Shown here piece after piece: positions 22,773 through 33,484 of a DNA stretch of 64,000 nucleotides (positions are counted from its first letter, which is position 1; the number at the start of each line of letters is the position of its first letter). The stretch covers positions 310,001 to 374,000 of the forward strand of contig QYRS01000011.1 in assembly GCA_006503535.1 (NCBI GenBank). Reading direction: 5' to 3'. The DNA comes from Arthrinium phaeospermum (taxonomy: Eukaryota; Ascomycota; Sordariomycetes; Amphisphaeriales; Apiosporaceae). The translations under genes and the position numbers were made by a program. Below the pieces are notes generated by a model that was not told the origin of the DNA, made no database searches, and saw nothing but the letters and a program-made list of their open reading frames with translations.

Positions 22773-23590
22773 CTATCGGACCTCCGCAGCGGCCAGATCG
22801 GGTCCGCCACCAACGGCAAATTCATTATCAATGGCAGTGGCGGCTTCCTCACGCGGACGACCTTCGAAGATCCTACGCCACCAGCTCGGGGGGTCCAAGG
22901 GCCTCGAGCCATTGTGCATGGGCGGGTAGACATCTGTGAAGAAGTACCAGATGTGACCAATCACGACACCCATGATCTCGTCCTTGGGAATGGTTCCGTG
23001 CATAACGAGGCTGAATCCCATCAACACCCACGGCAGGTACGGCGCGGTGAACACGAGAAGACCCAGAAAGCTGAGTCGGGTGTCAGGGTTCCGGCGCGAC
23101 CAAATGTACACCATGATGGAGGATAGAGGGTGCCCGAGAAACGGCATGGCGACCAGGGGCGACAGGACGAGGAGGAAGGCCATCGAGTACATGAGCAGCC
23201 AGGAGAAGTACGCTGGCGACCGACCAGACGACTCTTCGAGGAGTCGCGAGTAGCGTTGGAGGAAGTAGACGTGGAACAAAAGGTCGAGAGAGAACGGTCC
23301 GAAATAGAGGAATGTCGTCAACATCCGCCAATACTGTAATGAGCTGGTTAGAAACTTGCGCGACACCAGAAATGGCTGCAGGGTTTCGACTAAATAACAA
23401 AGCTTACCTCTCCCTTGGTGAAAACGGTGCGAACGCTATAGAACAGTTGGTATGGCGACACCATCTGGCACTGGACAAGGGCGCTCGTCAGGACGGTGGC
23501 TGTCGTCCACCACCGTGTACAAATGGGCATCTCCCAGAACCAAGCTTCCAGAGGGTTGCGACCGCCATCGCCGGGAATCATTTGATCCAT
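22773..23590 (-). CDS. Derlin (Der1-like) ER membrane protein
   Basis: Two exons: 23590-23408 and 23333-22773; 247 residues, phase 0 junction. It shows the Derlin pattern: amphipathic N-terminus ending in WFWEMPICTRWWTTATVL, the YQLFYSVRTVFTKGE-YWRMLTTFLYFGP block around the splice site, FLQRYSRLLEE, WSRRNPDTRLSFLGLLVF, PYLPWVLMGFSLVM and HIWYFFTDVYP. Derlins are inactive rhomboid-fold proteins that help retrotranslocate misfolded ER proteins for degradation. Length fits fungal Derlins. The start ATG 23590 gives the usual short cytosolic N-terminus. Whether this is the Der1 or the Dfm1 orthologue is not decided; the short C-terminus lacking clear SHP boxes favours Der1. Confidence 0.92.
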
Positions 23591-24704
23591 GATGAATTGT
23601 CGGTGATGTGTGTGAAGTTGCAGGAAGTGCTTGCTTTCAAAGAGTCTCGATGCCGGCTGTGTTGAAGGTTGACCGTTACGGAACCTCGGCGTAGATAAGA
23701 CAGTCTGCGGTCAGAGTGACGGATGGGTTCGGTGGGTTCGGCAGTGCTGCAGCAGACGAACAACGACAGCCTAGAAATGCGCACACGACATGCAAGAAGG
23801 AAGTGGGCGACAATCGAAACAAAAAGCAAGGCAAATGCAATTGGTGCTATGTATGGAGTTGCGGAGAGCGGTATTTATTGCATCTCTTCTCTGTGTTTCC
23901 CTATTGTAGAGAGGTGTGATCTGGCTTCTAGGCAGGATGGCGGTGTTGGGAATAGGTTAAACTTATTAGTGGAAGTTGGGTGTGTTACTCAATTCAATGG
24001 CGGGCATGATCGTTCGGAGTTCACTAATCGACGCCCGAATGGGATGATGGGGGGAGAGGAAGGTAAGAGAGGACAAGTGGAGGATAGTGGGATGTTGCAC
24101 AATCTGTCAGTTCTTGTCAGGGGGCCAACTATGCAGGATTATGCAGGACATAAAATCTGGGCGGTGTCCAGGAGAAGTCTCGAGTCATTTACCAGCCACT
24201 CGAAATTGTGGCTGCAATAACGAGACCCGCCGTAACTGCCCGAGCTTTTCAATTAATATGAAAAGGGAAAGGCTGGGCGGGCCCCGACGCGGGAAAGCGC
24301 GACAGAGGAGCGCGTCGTTTCGTGATGCGCCCAATTGAAGTATGGAATTCCAGTCCCAGCCACTTGATTTTGTTGCCAATTACTCCCTTTCATAAGCCTG
24401 CTCCCCTGCCAACTGTCCGAATTCAATTTATTGTTCCCTTTCCTTTTCCATTCGCATTCCAGTTGCTACCATCCATCACTGCGCTCGACCGTTCCTTCCT
24501 TCCTTTCAGGATTCGTCGAGTCCCAAGGCATTTCCGCAACTTGTTCCTTGCGGGCCTGTTGCAGCAAACTCCATCCCTCATTATCGCATCTCTTGTCGCA
24601 CCTTGCGCCTGAACTTTGCGACTTTTCCGCCTGGAGCGCCTTGTTCGCAGGACGCGAAGTCCTACCATACACTCTCTTTGCCTGGCAATTTATCAACTGC
24701 ATAC
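23591..24704. other. Divergent promoter region
   Basis: Between the Derlin gene and the centromeric histone gene. A 165-codon plus-strand frame from 23723 has no domain or introns and is treated as chance. C/T-rich sequence at 24420-24530 is probably the core promoter and 5' UTR of the histone gene. Confidence 0.5.
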
Positions 24705-25281
24705 ATGAATCGAGGTTCTAGCGGCGGTGGTCGGGGTCGGGGACGGGGGCGAGGACGGCCGTCCGGTGGTGGCCGTGGAGGCAGTGCTGCCGCCTCTGCA
24801 CCTGCAGTACAGCGTAAGTCATGTCGCATCTTCTCATTACATTTTTCTTGATCATGTTACTAATGCGACCCCTTTAGCCGGCGACCCAGTTCCCATTGGC
24901 CGAAAACGACGCTATAGACCGGGTACTAAGGCCCTGAGAGAAATCAGGAAATTCCAGTCCAACACAGACCTATTAATACGGAAGCTTCCCTTTGCTCGTC
25001 TCGTAAGTCTCAGTCGCCCCGTACTCACAATGCGTTTTTTATGGCGACTAACCTGCAATCCGTAGGTGCGCGAAGTTGCTCTGCAATTCCGACCCCGTGA
25101 CGAAGGCATGCGATGGCAGTCGCAAGCCATCATGGCCCTCCAAGAAGCAGCCGAAGCTTTCCTCGTACATCTTTTCGAAGACACCAACCTGTGTGCCATC
25201 CACGCCAAGCGAGTCACAATTATGCAGAAGGACATCCAGTTGGCAAGGAGAATCCGCGGTGTCTGGGGTGGCATTGGCTAA
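24705..25281 (+). CDS. CENP-A: Centromeric histone H3 variant (CENP-A/CenH3)
   Basis: Three exons: 24705-24813, 24878-25002, 25066-25281; 149 residues. The histone fold reads [48 protein letters not shown] and [15 protein letters not shown], and ends [16 protein letters not shown]. Features separating it from canonical H3 are a divergent N-terminal tail, a loop 1 three residues longer (RPRDEGM between the REVALQF and RWQS segments) and the altered C-terminus. CenH3 replaces H3 in centromeric nucleosomes and specifies the kinetochore. The N-tail is unusual: after MNRGSS it is nearly all Gly and Arg ([18 protein letters not shown]), like an RGG box. The introns at coding positions 109 and 234 are typical of fungal CenH3 genes, whereas bulk H3 has other positions. 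Confidence 0.95.
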
Positions 25282-26423
25282 GACTAGCCTATGGTGGTGG
25301 ACGGAAGAAAGGAAAACTTGATACCCATCATACTGATGCTGCTTGGTGTTTACTTGCAGCCGGCGGAGTTCGGATTGCTTTTACTGTGTACAATTGTATG
25401 GGAACATTTTGCGAAGGCGTTGGGGGGTTATTCATATCTACTAAGTCTGGCGGCTTAGCCAACGATGCCGAGCTTGTTGTTCTAAATCGTTGCCATGTCC
25501 AAATTTCTCTGGGTCCATTCAGGCCCATGGGACATAGACGAGGGCTCCGAGAAGAAGTAATAAAACAACCGCAACCTTATCGGTTGTCTGTTTCAAACAA
25601 ATATCCCAGTTTTTCCATTGTTAACGTCGCCAGGCTGCTTGCAGATATATGGTATTGGTATCTGAGGTTTCAAGTTTCCTCAGTCGCTGATGGTTGTTCG
25701 CTTCATCGTTGCCATCGAAATTTCCAGGAATTTGGGTTTCCAACGCCCGAGCCAGAAGGCGCACGCCCAGTGGCGGGCTGAGGCATGAGCAATAGGCCTG
25801 CCGTTATTCTAACGGTCGTGATAGGCCTGTCTCCCTTCAAATTGAGAGACATTACCAACGTCGGAGGTCCCACCCAAATCCCCAAAGCTTGCAGCCGTGA
25901 TATTGAGCCGCAACGTGCTGGGACTCCTGAACGGTGGGAGCCACTCTACTTCACCAGCTTTCGTAGGCTATGGGAGGCATAATCCGATGGCTACTACCTC
26001 TTCTCAACCACTATTGAAGCAAGTGCGATAACCTCAATAGCTATGTATATCATGAGAATGATGCTAGCCTGGTTAATGAGGTGGCTAATTAAGTACGTAC
26101 CTCAATTAGAATATCATCCATGATATTGATCCATCCTGATTCTTGCTATGCAGTTCTGCCGGTTTCCACCGCTCCCCCACCAAAGCTCTGAGAATTGACC
26201 CCTCGGGTCCTAGTGCCCCGCGATTTGGCGATTGACTCACAAAGGACCCAGTGAGAAGTTGAGCGACACATTGCTTGCTTCCGGTTTTTCTCTTGCTGGT
26301 ATATTAGACGTGTGCGTCCATATTCGACTTTCAACCTATCTAGAGTAGAGTGAAAGTCATTGATCGATGCGTCTTCCGAGTGGAGTCAGTCTCTAGTACT
26401 CACGATCAATACCCAACGAAAAC
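25282..26423. other. Intergenic
   Basis: 3' flank of the histone gene and promoter of the leucyl-tRNA synthetase gene. Open frames here have no domain. No repeat recognised. Confidence 0.5.
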
Positions 26424-29400
26424 ATGGCGGACGCAAATAAGATCGTCGAAGGCCTTCAGAACGCCACCCTGAAGGACCTCAAGGGAACCGAGAAGCGAGA
26501 CAATCTCATTGCTATCGAGAAGAAGTACCAGCGACAATGGGAGGACGCGGGTCTCTTTAACGCCGATGCTCCCTCGACGTCCGATATCCCCCTCAACTCC
26601 ATCACCCCGGCCGAGCTTCGAGAGAAGTACCCCAAGTTCTTCGCGACCGTGGCCTTCCCATACACAAACGGACGTCTTCACGTTGGTCACGCCTTCTCAT
26701 GGACCAAGGTCGAGTTCCACGTGGGTTATGCCCGTATGAACGGCCTCAATGTCCTGTGGCCGCAAGGATACCACTGCACCGGTCTTCCCATCAAGGCTTG
26801 CGCAGACAAGCTGGTAAAGGAGGTCGCCAAGTTCGGTCAAGAGTTTGAGAACTACAAGGAGGAGGACGAGCCAGTGGTCGAGGCTGTCGCGGCTAAGAAG
26901 GAAAAGGATGATGTCACCAAGTTCACGGCCAAGAAGGGCAAGGCCAATGCCAAGGCAGTCAAGATGAAGTACCAGTTCCAGATCATGCAAGCCATGGGAA
27001 TTCCCATCCAGCAGATTCACCTCTTCGCAGACCCTGCCTACTGGCTCGAATATTTCCCGCCGCTGGTCAAGCACGATCTTTCCAACTTTGGTTGCCGTAT
27101 TGATTGGAGGAGACAGTTCGTGACCACCGATGCGAACCCCTACTTTGATGGCTTCGTCCGATGGCAGATGAACCGCCTCCGAGAGCTGAGCAAAATCAAG
27201 TTCGGAAAGCGACACACTATTTACTCGATCAAGGACGGCCAACCCTGCATGGACCACGACCGAAGCGAAGGAGAGGGTGTCAACCCCCAGCTCTATGTCG
27301 GCATCAAGATGCGAGTTCTCGAATTTTCCGAGAAGGCTCAGGCTCTGAAGAGTAAGGTCCCGGAGAGTGCCAAGATCTACCTTGTCCCAGCCACTCTCAG
27401 AGCAGAGACCATGTACGGCCAGGTAGCCTGTTTTGTGGCACCCAAGATCACCTATGGACTGTATAAGGCGAACGAAAACGAGTACTATATCATTACGGAG
27501 AGAGCCGCCAAGAACATGGCCTACCAGGAGATCTTCGCCAAGGAAGGCGCGATCGAAAAGGCGGCAGATGTCCCAGGTTCCGACCTGATTGGATCCCTGG
27601 TCGATGCGCCTTTGAGCTTCTTCAAGGAGGGAGTTCGTGTTCTGCCGATGGAGTCTATCCTTGAGACCAAGGGAACTGGTGTGGTCACCTGCGTTCCTTC
27701 CGATTCTCCTGATGACTTTGTCATGATTAAGGACCTCGCCAAGAAGGCAGAGTACTATGGCATTCAAAAGGAATGGGCCGAGCTTGAGATTAAGCCTATC
27801 ATCCAGACACCCACCTCGGACCTCATCGCTGAATACCTGGTGAAGAAGTTGAAGATCGCATCGCCCAAGGATGCGAAGCCCCTGAAGGAGGCGAAAGAGG
27901 CCGCCTACAAGGAGGGCTTCTACCAGGGACACATGCTGGTCGGAGACTTCAAGGGCGCAAAGGTCGCTGATGCGAAGCCCAAGGTGCGGTCTCAACTCAT
28001 CGACGCTGGCTTGGCCTTTGAGTACGCTGAGCCTGAAGACAAGGTTGTCAGCAGAAGTGGAGACGAATGTACTGTGGCGCTTATGGAACAGTACTACATC
28101 GATTATGGTGAGGATTCGTGGCGCGAACAGGTCGTTGAGCATGTCAAGGAAGGACTCAACACCTACTCCAGCGACACACGCAATGCTTTCGCGGGAGTTC
28201 TTGATTGGCTCAAGCAGTGGGCGTGCGCACGAACCTATGGCCTTGGCTCCCGTCTCCCTTGGGCCCCTGAGTACCTGGTAGAGAGTTTGAGTGACTCCAC
28301 GGTATACATGGCCTACTACACCGTTGCTCATTACCTCCACAGTGACAACTTCGGCCGAGAGAAGGGCAAGGCCAACATTGCGCCTGAGCAGATGCTCGAC
28401 GAAGTCTGGGACTACATTCTGTGCCGCACCGAGCTCACCGACGAAGTCCTTACCAAGTCCAAGATCCCCAAGGAGACCCTCGAGGCGATGCGTCGCGAAT
28501 TCTCCTACTTCTATCCTCTGGACCTTCGTGGCAGCGGTAAAGATCTCATTCCTAACCACTTGACTTTCTTCTTGTACAACCATGTCGCCCTTCTCGACAA
28601 GGAGTACTGGCCTCGAGGTGTCCGAGCCAACGGACATTTGCAGCTCAACGGCGAGAAGATGTCCAAGAGCACTGGCAACTTCATGACACTTGATGATGGT
28701 TCGTTGTTCCCTCTTTTCATCTAGCATTACGTACTAACGGACGTTTCTAGTCGTGAAGAAGTACGGCGCGGACGCGTCTAGAATCGCTCTCGCTGATGCT
28801 GGCGATACTATTCAAGACTCCAACTTCGTCGAGGATGTCGCTGACAACACAATGTAAGCAACAACTCCGGTAACCCGCACACTATACAAGTAAAGGCTAA
28901 CTCAACTGCACTGTATAGTCTTCGACTCCACACCCTCAAGGATTGGTGTGAGGAGATGGCTCAAAGCCAGGAGCTCCGGACGGAGATGAATGAGTTTGAC
29001 GACCCACTCTTCGACAACGAGATGAATGCACTCATCGATGACGCTAAGCGGAACTACGACGAAACGAACTACAAGTCTGCCTTGAAGTCTTGCTTCTTCG
29101 ACTTCGTCAACGCCAAGGATGTCTACAGAGCTGCTTGTGGTGCTGCTGGTATCCCGATGAACAAGGATATGGTCATGAAATACATCCGACTTCAGGCTCT
29201 TTCCCTCACCCCCATCGCTCCCCATTGGGCCGAGTATATCTGGATGGAGGTTCTCAAGGAGCCCAAGACCATTCAGCTCGCGAGGTGGCCCGAGGTCCCG
29301 GCGGCTGACCCCAAGCTCAGCGCAGCCCGTGCCTACGTCCTTACTACGCAGTCCAACGTCACATCGGCTGAGTCTGCACAGCTCAAGAAGCTCGCCAAGG

Positions 29401-29876
29401 GCAAGCAGGCCAACTTTGATCCCAAGAAGCCCAAGAAGCTCACCATCTTCTCCACAAAGTCGTTCCCCAAGTGGCAAACACAATGTATCGAGATTCTGAA
29501 GGAGACATGGGATGCAAAGACCAACTCGCAGACCTGCACAGACAAGGAACTGAGTGGTCGCATCGCCAAATTGGGCAAGATCAAGGACGCTATGCCTTTC
29601 GTTCAGCGCCTGAAGAAGCGTCTCCGGGACGGTGAGCCTGCCAGCGAGGTGATGGAACGCCAGCTTGCATTTGACGAGTCGAAGACTTTGAAACTCATGG
29701 TGCCCGCTCTGAAGCGAGCAGCCGGTCTCGCAGCAGTGAGCGTGATCGAAGTTTCGGAGGATACCAAGAAGGGCACCGATATTCTGAGCGGCGGTGAGGT
29801 GGACATCACGGCCCAAGTGGCTGAGCAGGCGGTACCTGGTCAGCCTACTTTCTTGTTCGAGAACATAGAAGCTTAG
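26424..29876 (+). CDS. CDC60: Cytosolic leucyl-tRNA synthetase
   Basis: Three exons: 26424-28698, 28751-28853, 28919-29876; 1111 residues, matching the usual length of eukaryotic cytosolic LeuRS. The class I motifs are HVGH at 86-89 (in [15 protein letters not shown]) and KMSKS at 745-749 ([15 protein letters not shown]). The CP1 editing domain lies between them ([26 protein letters not shown]). The anticodon-binding and C-terminal domains are in the last exon. The enzyme charges tRNA-Leu in the cytosol. Introns are 52 and 65 nt with good branch sites (TACTAACG in the first). The start ATG 26424 is in an AAAACATGG context. High similarity to the archaeal/eukaryotic type, with no mitochondrial presequence, rules out the organellar enzyme. 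Confidence 0.97.
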
Positions 29877-30253
29877 AGATGTAGGAAACTACCCTTTTAG
29901 GGCAAATGAAAAGAAACACTAGACAAGTCCATCTACAAGCAGTTCGAAATCTTGATTGAGTGTAGATGGTAGTATGAACTGAATCCCAATCTCCCACAGT
30001 TGCGTGCGATCACCAAGGAACTGTGAGCGCCCGATGTCAAAGACAGCATGAACTCTAGGTTGCTGGGCCACAATTCTGAGTGTTTCTTTCACCATTGGTG
30101 ATGAGGCTGGCGGGTATCACAACACACACATAAGAATGCTATTAGGGGTTGTTGAGTTGAGTCGTGAGACATTTCTAAGAAAGAATAAAGAAACCCTTGC
30201 CAGGAACTTCTCAATAGCTACCACTTTATCCCAGCTCATTCAAAAGAGCAATA
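29877..30253. other. Intergenic, convergent 3' ends
   Basis: 3' flanks of the leucyl-tRNA synthetase and SesB-type genes. Nothing recognised. Confidence 0.5.
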
Positions 30254-31506
30254 CTACCTCTGTGGAGGCCACATCGCTGGCACCGATCCATAGCTGATTG
30301 ACGAAAAGACGGCCGGTGAATTACTCTGGGTGTAGGCATTGCCCACCTGTGCCCCAAAGTTGGTGTTGTCATGTGCGCCGAAATTGGAGCCGTGCATGAC
30401 AATCGACGCGTTTGGTTGCTCCGTCTCATTGCCGATCTCACTCATCCAGACTTTCAGCGTGTTGACTACCTTAACATAGCCCTCATCCTTATCATTGTCA
30501 AACTTGCACATTTGTCGGTGGTCTCTTTGAATTTGGAAGTCATCTGCCGAATCGAGACAGGCCGAATTACGATCCACAATCTGAAGTAGAATAAGTAAAA
30601 GATGGTGAATTGATAGTGCAGAGGGTGTATACTTACTCGTCCAATGCCTAATGTGTCACGCCCTTCCCACATACACAGCAGCTTCAATTCTATTCGATCC
30701 CGATCCCGAAATTTCACAATCGCTGTGAACTGCCGGAGGATGTCTATAAGGATGACTGAGTCCTGCTGGAGCTGTGTAGTCTTGTCGATCTTTTCGGGCT
30801 TGTTGCCGCGCAGGAGCCGCGCGAATCTTTTTGCTTGCTCCGCCCATTTGGCAGGGTCAGATCCTCGAAGTGGTGTGCCGATGAACATGATGCCTCTGAC
30901 TGCTTTGCTCATACTATCTTTGGCATTGCCCATCGAATTAGCGAGAACGACGACCTTGATTGTGCACATGTTAGCTGGTTTAGGTAAGTCGACAACTCAG
31001 AGAGAGAGAGAGAAACAAGGGGGCGCCGAGTGGCACTGACATCTGCACATATTATGCCCCCTAAGCTATGAGCAATAAAGAAGATAGGTCTGCCGGGCTG
31101 CAAATTCTGTTTCTCAGCATCTCAACATTCTGAGTTCTACTGGATCTGGATCACGAGTTTGCCCACTTACACAATTCACTCTGACCTCGACAAGATCCTG
31201 AATCAGGCGACGAGCAATGTCGCCAATGGATTGGTTGTCCACCTTAGTCTGCCAAAACTCAAGAAGGTGACTCTCGTAACCCCAGGAGAAGATTCGGACT
31301 TCTGGAAGTGCTTGTGGGAGCAGCTCTCTTGCCCAGTTCCGGCCGCTCGACGCTGTCCAGGTGGCTTGACGATTCCCACCTAAGCCATGGACGAGTACGA
31401 CACTGTATTGCATGTCAGAACACACGGTTTCAACAGAAACTAGGACATCAGACGTACTCGGCAACGGCAGCATTGCCTGGATCGTGCAAGGGGTCTTGGA
31501 AGCCAT
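30254..31506 (-). CDS. SesB-type alpha/beta hydrolase with C-terminal amyloid-like signalling motif
   Basis: Four exons: 31506-31171, 31106-31041, 30954-30637, 30580-30254; 348 residues, phase 0 throughout. The hydrolase starts with VVLVHGLGGNRQATW. The nucleophile elbow FIAHSLGG has Ser at about 126; FIGTPLRGSDPAKW follows, and a likely catalytic His261 lies in RDHRQMCKF. This is the SesB (serine esterase/lipase-like) effector domain common in fungal NLR proteins, here stand-alone. After the domain ends (about 290) comes a tail with HGSNFGAHDNTNFGAQVGN at 303-321, two NFGA units ending in a Q-V-G-N core like RHIM/PP-type amyloid motifs. A divergently transcribed ORF starting at 32411 carries a matching motif. 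By analogy with SBP-type proteins, activation by a partner with the same motif leading to cell death is inferred. The hydrolase assignment is firm; the signalling role is a hypothesis. Confidence 0.88.
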
Positions 31507-32410
31507 GATTCATTTTGTTATCCTGATGAAATAAGAACTTGATTTCTGGGACTGAAAGGGAAACTCAAAATGACCCTGGAGGCTTTGTATACGACTTTAA
31601 TCAATACCGAGCGCCGTATACATAGTAGGAACGAAATCTATGTAATATAGGTGCCTTCCTTCAATGGCTGTGGGGTGGAGGGTAGCGAAACCAGATGCGT
31701 CCAGAGGATTGACATGTCCAGAGACAAGTTCATTGGTTAAATACTACGAGCCCGTATGGCCAGGTACAGTTTCCAATCCATCCTTCTTAGGGCTGCAAGA
31801 TATTCACTTCGCCGGTAGGCTCTCGTTTAAGCCCAACATACATTCATTGTGCTAGATGCAGCTCGGCCTGAACCTGTGACATCTACTATGCAGGTTCATC
31901 GCCAAGCAGGATGCTTTCGACGCCCGGCTGTAGAGCAGAGGCGCTGGTTTCATCAATGCCATTGGCTCTTACAACGTACTTCTCAAGCCATCGTCTTATT
32001 TTGAAGCAGGCTGAGCAGTTCTTTGGCGACTTGACTCATCGTCATCTCTGAGTGACCAGTAGAGTCCATATTAATACGCCACATCGGGTAGGTATGCGGC
32101 TCACATGTTCAAGACAATAGTTCAGCTCTATGACTGACGCTTTCCAACTGGCGAATACAATGGCGAGTCACATCACATTGGAAGTCTGATAGGATGTGGT
32201 GTTGTTTTGCAAAACGCACTAAGAGTACGAGGCTTTGAGTAGGAAGTACTACCGATGGACGAAGCGGACCTCATATATGTGTAGATCTTCGATCCAGGTC
32301 TACTCCCCATAGCTTTGGAGCGTTGCTGTTACGAACCGTGACAGCAAAGTCCCCAGACTTGCTGCAACTTCGGACCCTGGGCAGTACCTTCTATACTTCT
32401 CGACGCAGAA
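31507..32410. other. Divergent region between the two motif-bearing genes
   Basis: Head-to-head spacer of 904 bases. No gene or repeat recognised; it presumably holds both promoters. Confidence 0.5.
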
Positions 32411-32641
32411 ATGTCCAGTGATGGCGTTCACGGACGTGGTGGCAATTCGTATGGTGGCAGTACATTCGGTGGGCGAGATACCGCGAATGGAGGGAACCAG
32501 ATAGGCAACACTGGCCAATTCGACTCGGACCAGCGACAGTATCAACAGACTGTGTCTCCCCAGACAAACATAATTATCAAGAAAAAGAAAACGTTCATTT
32601 GTGTGTCTTCAGTACCTTACGATATCTTCAGGATGCTCTAA
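32411..32641 (+). CDS. ORF with N-terminal motif matching the SesB-type protein; receptor remnant or unresolved gene
   Basis: ATG 32411 opens a 76-residue frame. Residues 16-33 (GSTFGGRDTANGGNQIGN) align without gaps to residues 304-321 of the divergent hydrolase with 10 identities of 18, including G-S-x-F-G, D, N, G-x-Q-[VI]-G-N. The position near the N-terminus is where fungal NLR receptors carry such motifs. The frame ends soon after a lysine run. A plausible intron (GTGTGT donor near 32600, TACTTAG acceptor near 32656) would join it in frame to a charged segment (VEKRQLNEEERSKSYIG). A further GTAAGG/CTAAC/CTCAG intron could follow. No P-loop, NACHT or repeat domain is visible before the next gene, so this is a short motif protein, an unresolved spliced gene or a decayed receptor. 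Confidence 0.4.
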   Translation: MSSDGVHGRGGNSYGGSTFGGRDTANGGNQIGNTGQFDSDQRQYQQTVSPQTNIIIKKKKTFICVSSVPYDIFRML

Positions 32642-33484
32642 TGCCCTCTACTTAGTTAAAAACTGCTTCATGCCGCCGCAACCCGATGGACACGCCAGCC
32701 AGGTTGAAAAGCGTCAATTGAATGAGGAAGAACGCTCTAAGAGCTACATCGGCCAACGTAAGGCTGCTCAACGTGAGGATAATGGCGAGATTGATGATAT
32801 GAATGAAGCTAACAAGAAACCCCTCAGCCGTCTCTTCGTCACCCTCAAGAAGAACTACGCGAGAGGGAAAGCGAACGACAACTCGTGGCCAACGAGTCTG
32901 CGGAGAACGCCCACCAGTCTCAAGAGCGACTGAGAGCGGCGAGGGGCCTCCGTCAAACAAAAGAAACTGACAATGCACGTAAGGCACTCTCATGGAAGAG
33001 CAGAAGAAGGCTAAGAACGGCTCTCGCGAGTCGCATCCAATGCAACAACGGCGAAGAATTGGTATGCTGGAGTACACTTAGTCATGCGGAGCAAGGGTCA
33101 GATCAGGTTGAACTGTGTTTCCATTTTGAAAACATTAGCATCAAAGCTGGGACAGTAAGTACATTACGGTATATACTTATTGAGATGTTGTCCAGAATTG
33201 CCTACCTACCTCTCAGTATTGACATGGTTGTTATCCCGGTTAAATCCAATCCAATATTTCTCTGGGGGACGAAAGCGGTATGCGGGGCTAGTGTGACTTG
33301 CGCTCATCAACAAATGCTAGGCCAAACGTTAGATGAACAAATCTGTAATCATGTTGTCAATTCCACCAGTGAACACACTGATAAAACTACGAAATCCAAT
33401 ACCACTACTCTTCGATAAATTACAGGCATGATAGGACGTGCAGCTTGCTCATTGACGACATACTTCAGTTCCTGAAATGTGGTG
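32642..33484. other. Possible continuation of the motif gene; otherwise unexplained
   Basis: Two overlapping open frames (about 32601-32933 and 32885-33418) encode charged, coiled-coil-like segments (for example QSQERLRAARGLRQ) in different frames, bridged by sequences that look like splice sites. No known domain. It could be exons of the gene starting at 32411 or its decayed remains. Confidence 0.4.

Noticed and set aside
23723..24220. 165-codon plus-strand open frame in the Derlin promoter
   Set aside because: It has an ATG but no domain, no hydrophobic pattern and no splice sites. It overlaps the promoter of a well-defined divergent gene; chance is more likely.
26697..28727. 676-codon minus-strand frame opposite the leucyl-tRNA synthetase gene
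   Set aside because: It is the antisense shadow of a strongly conserved coding exon with biased codon use; its translation has no domain.
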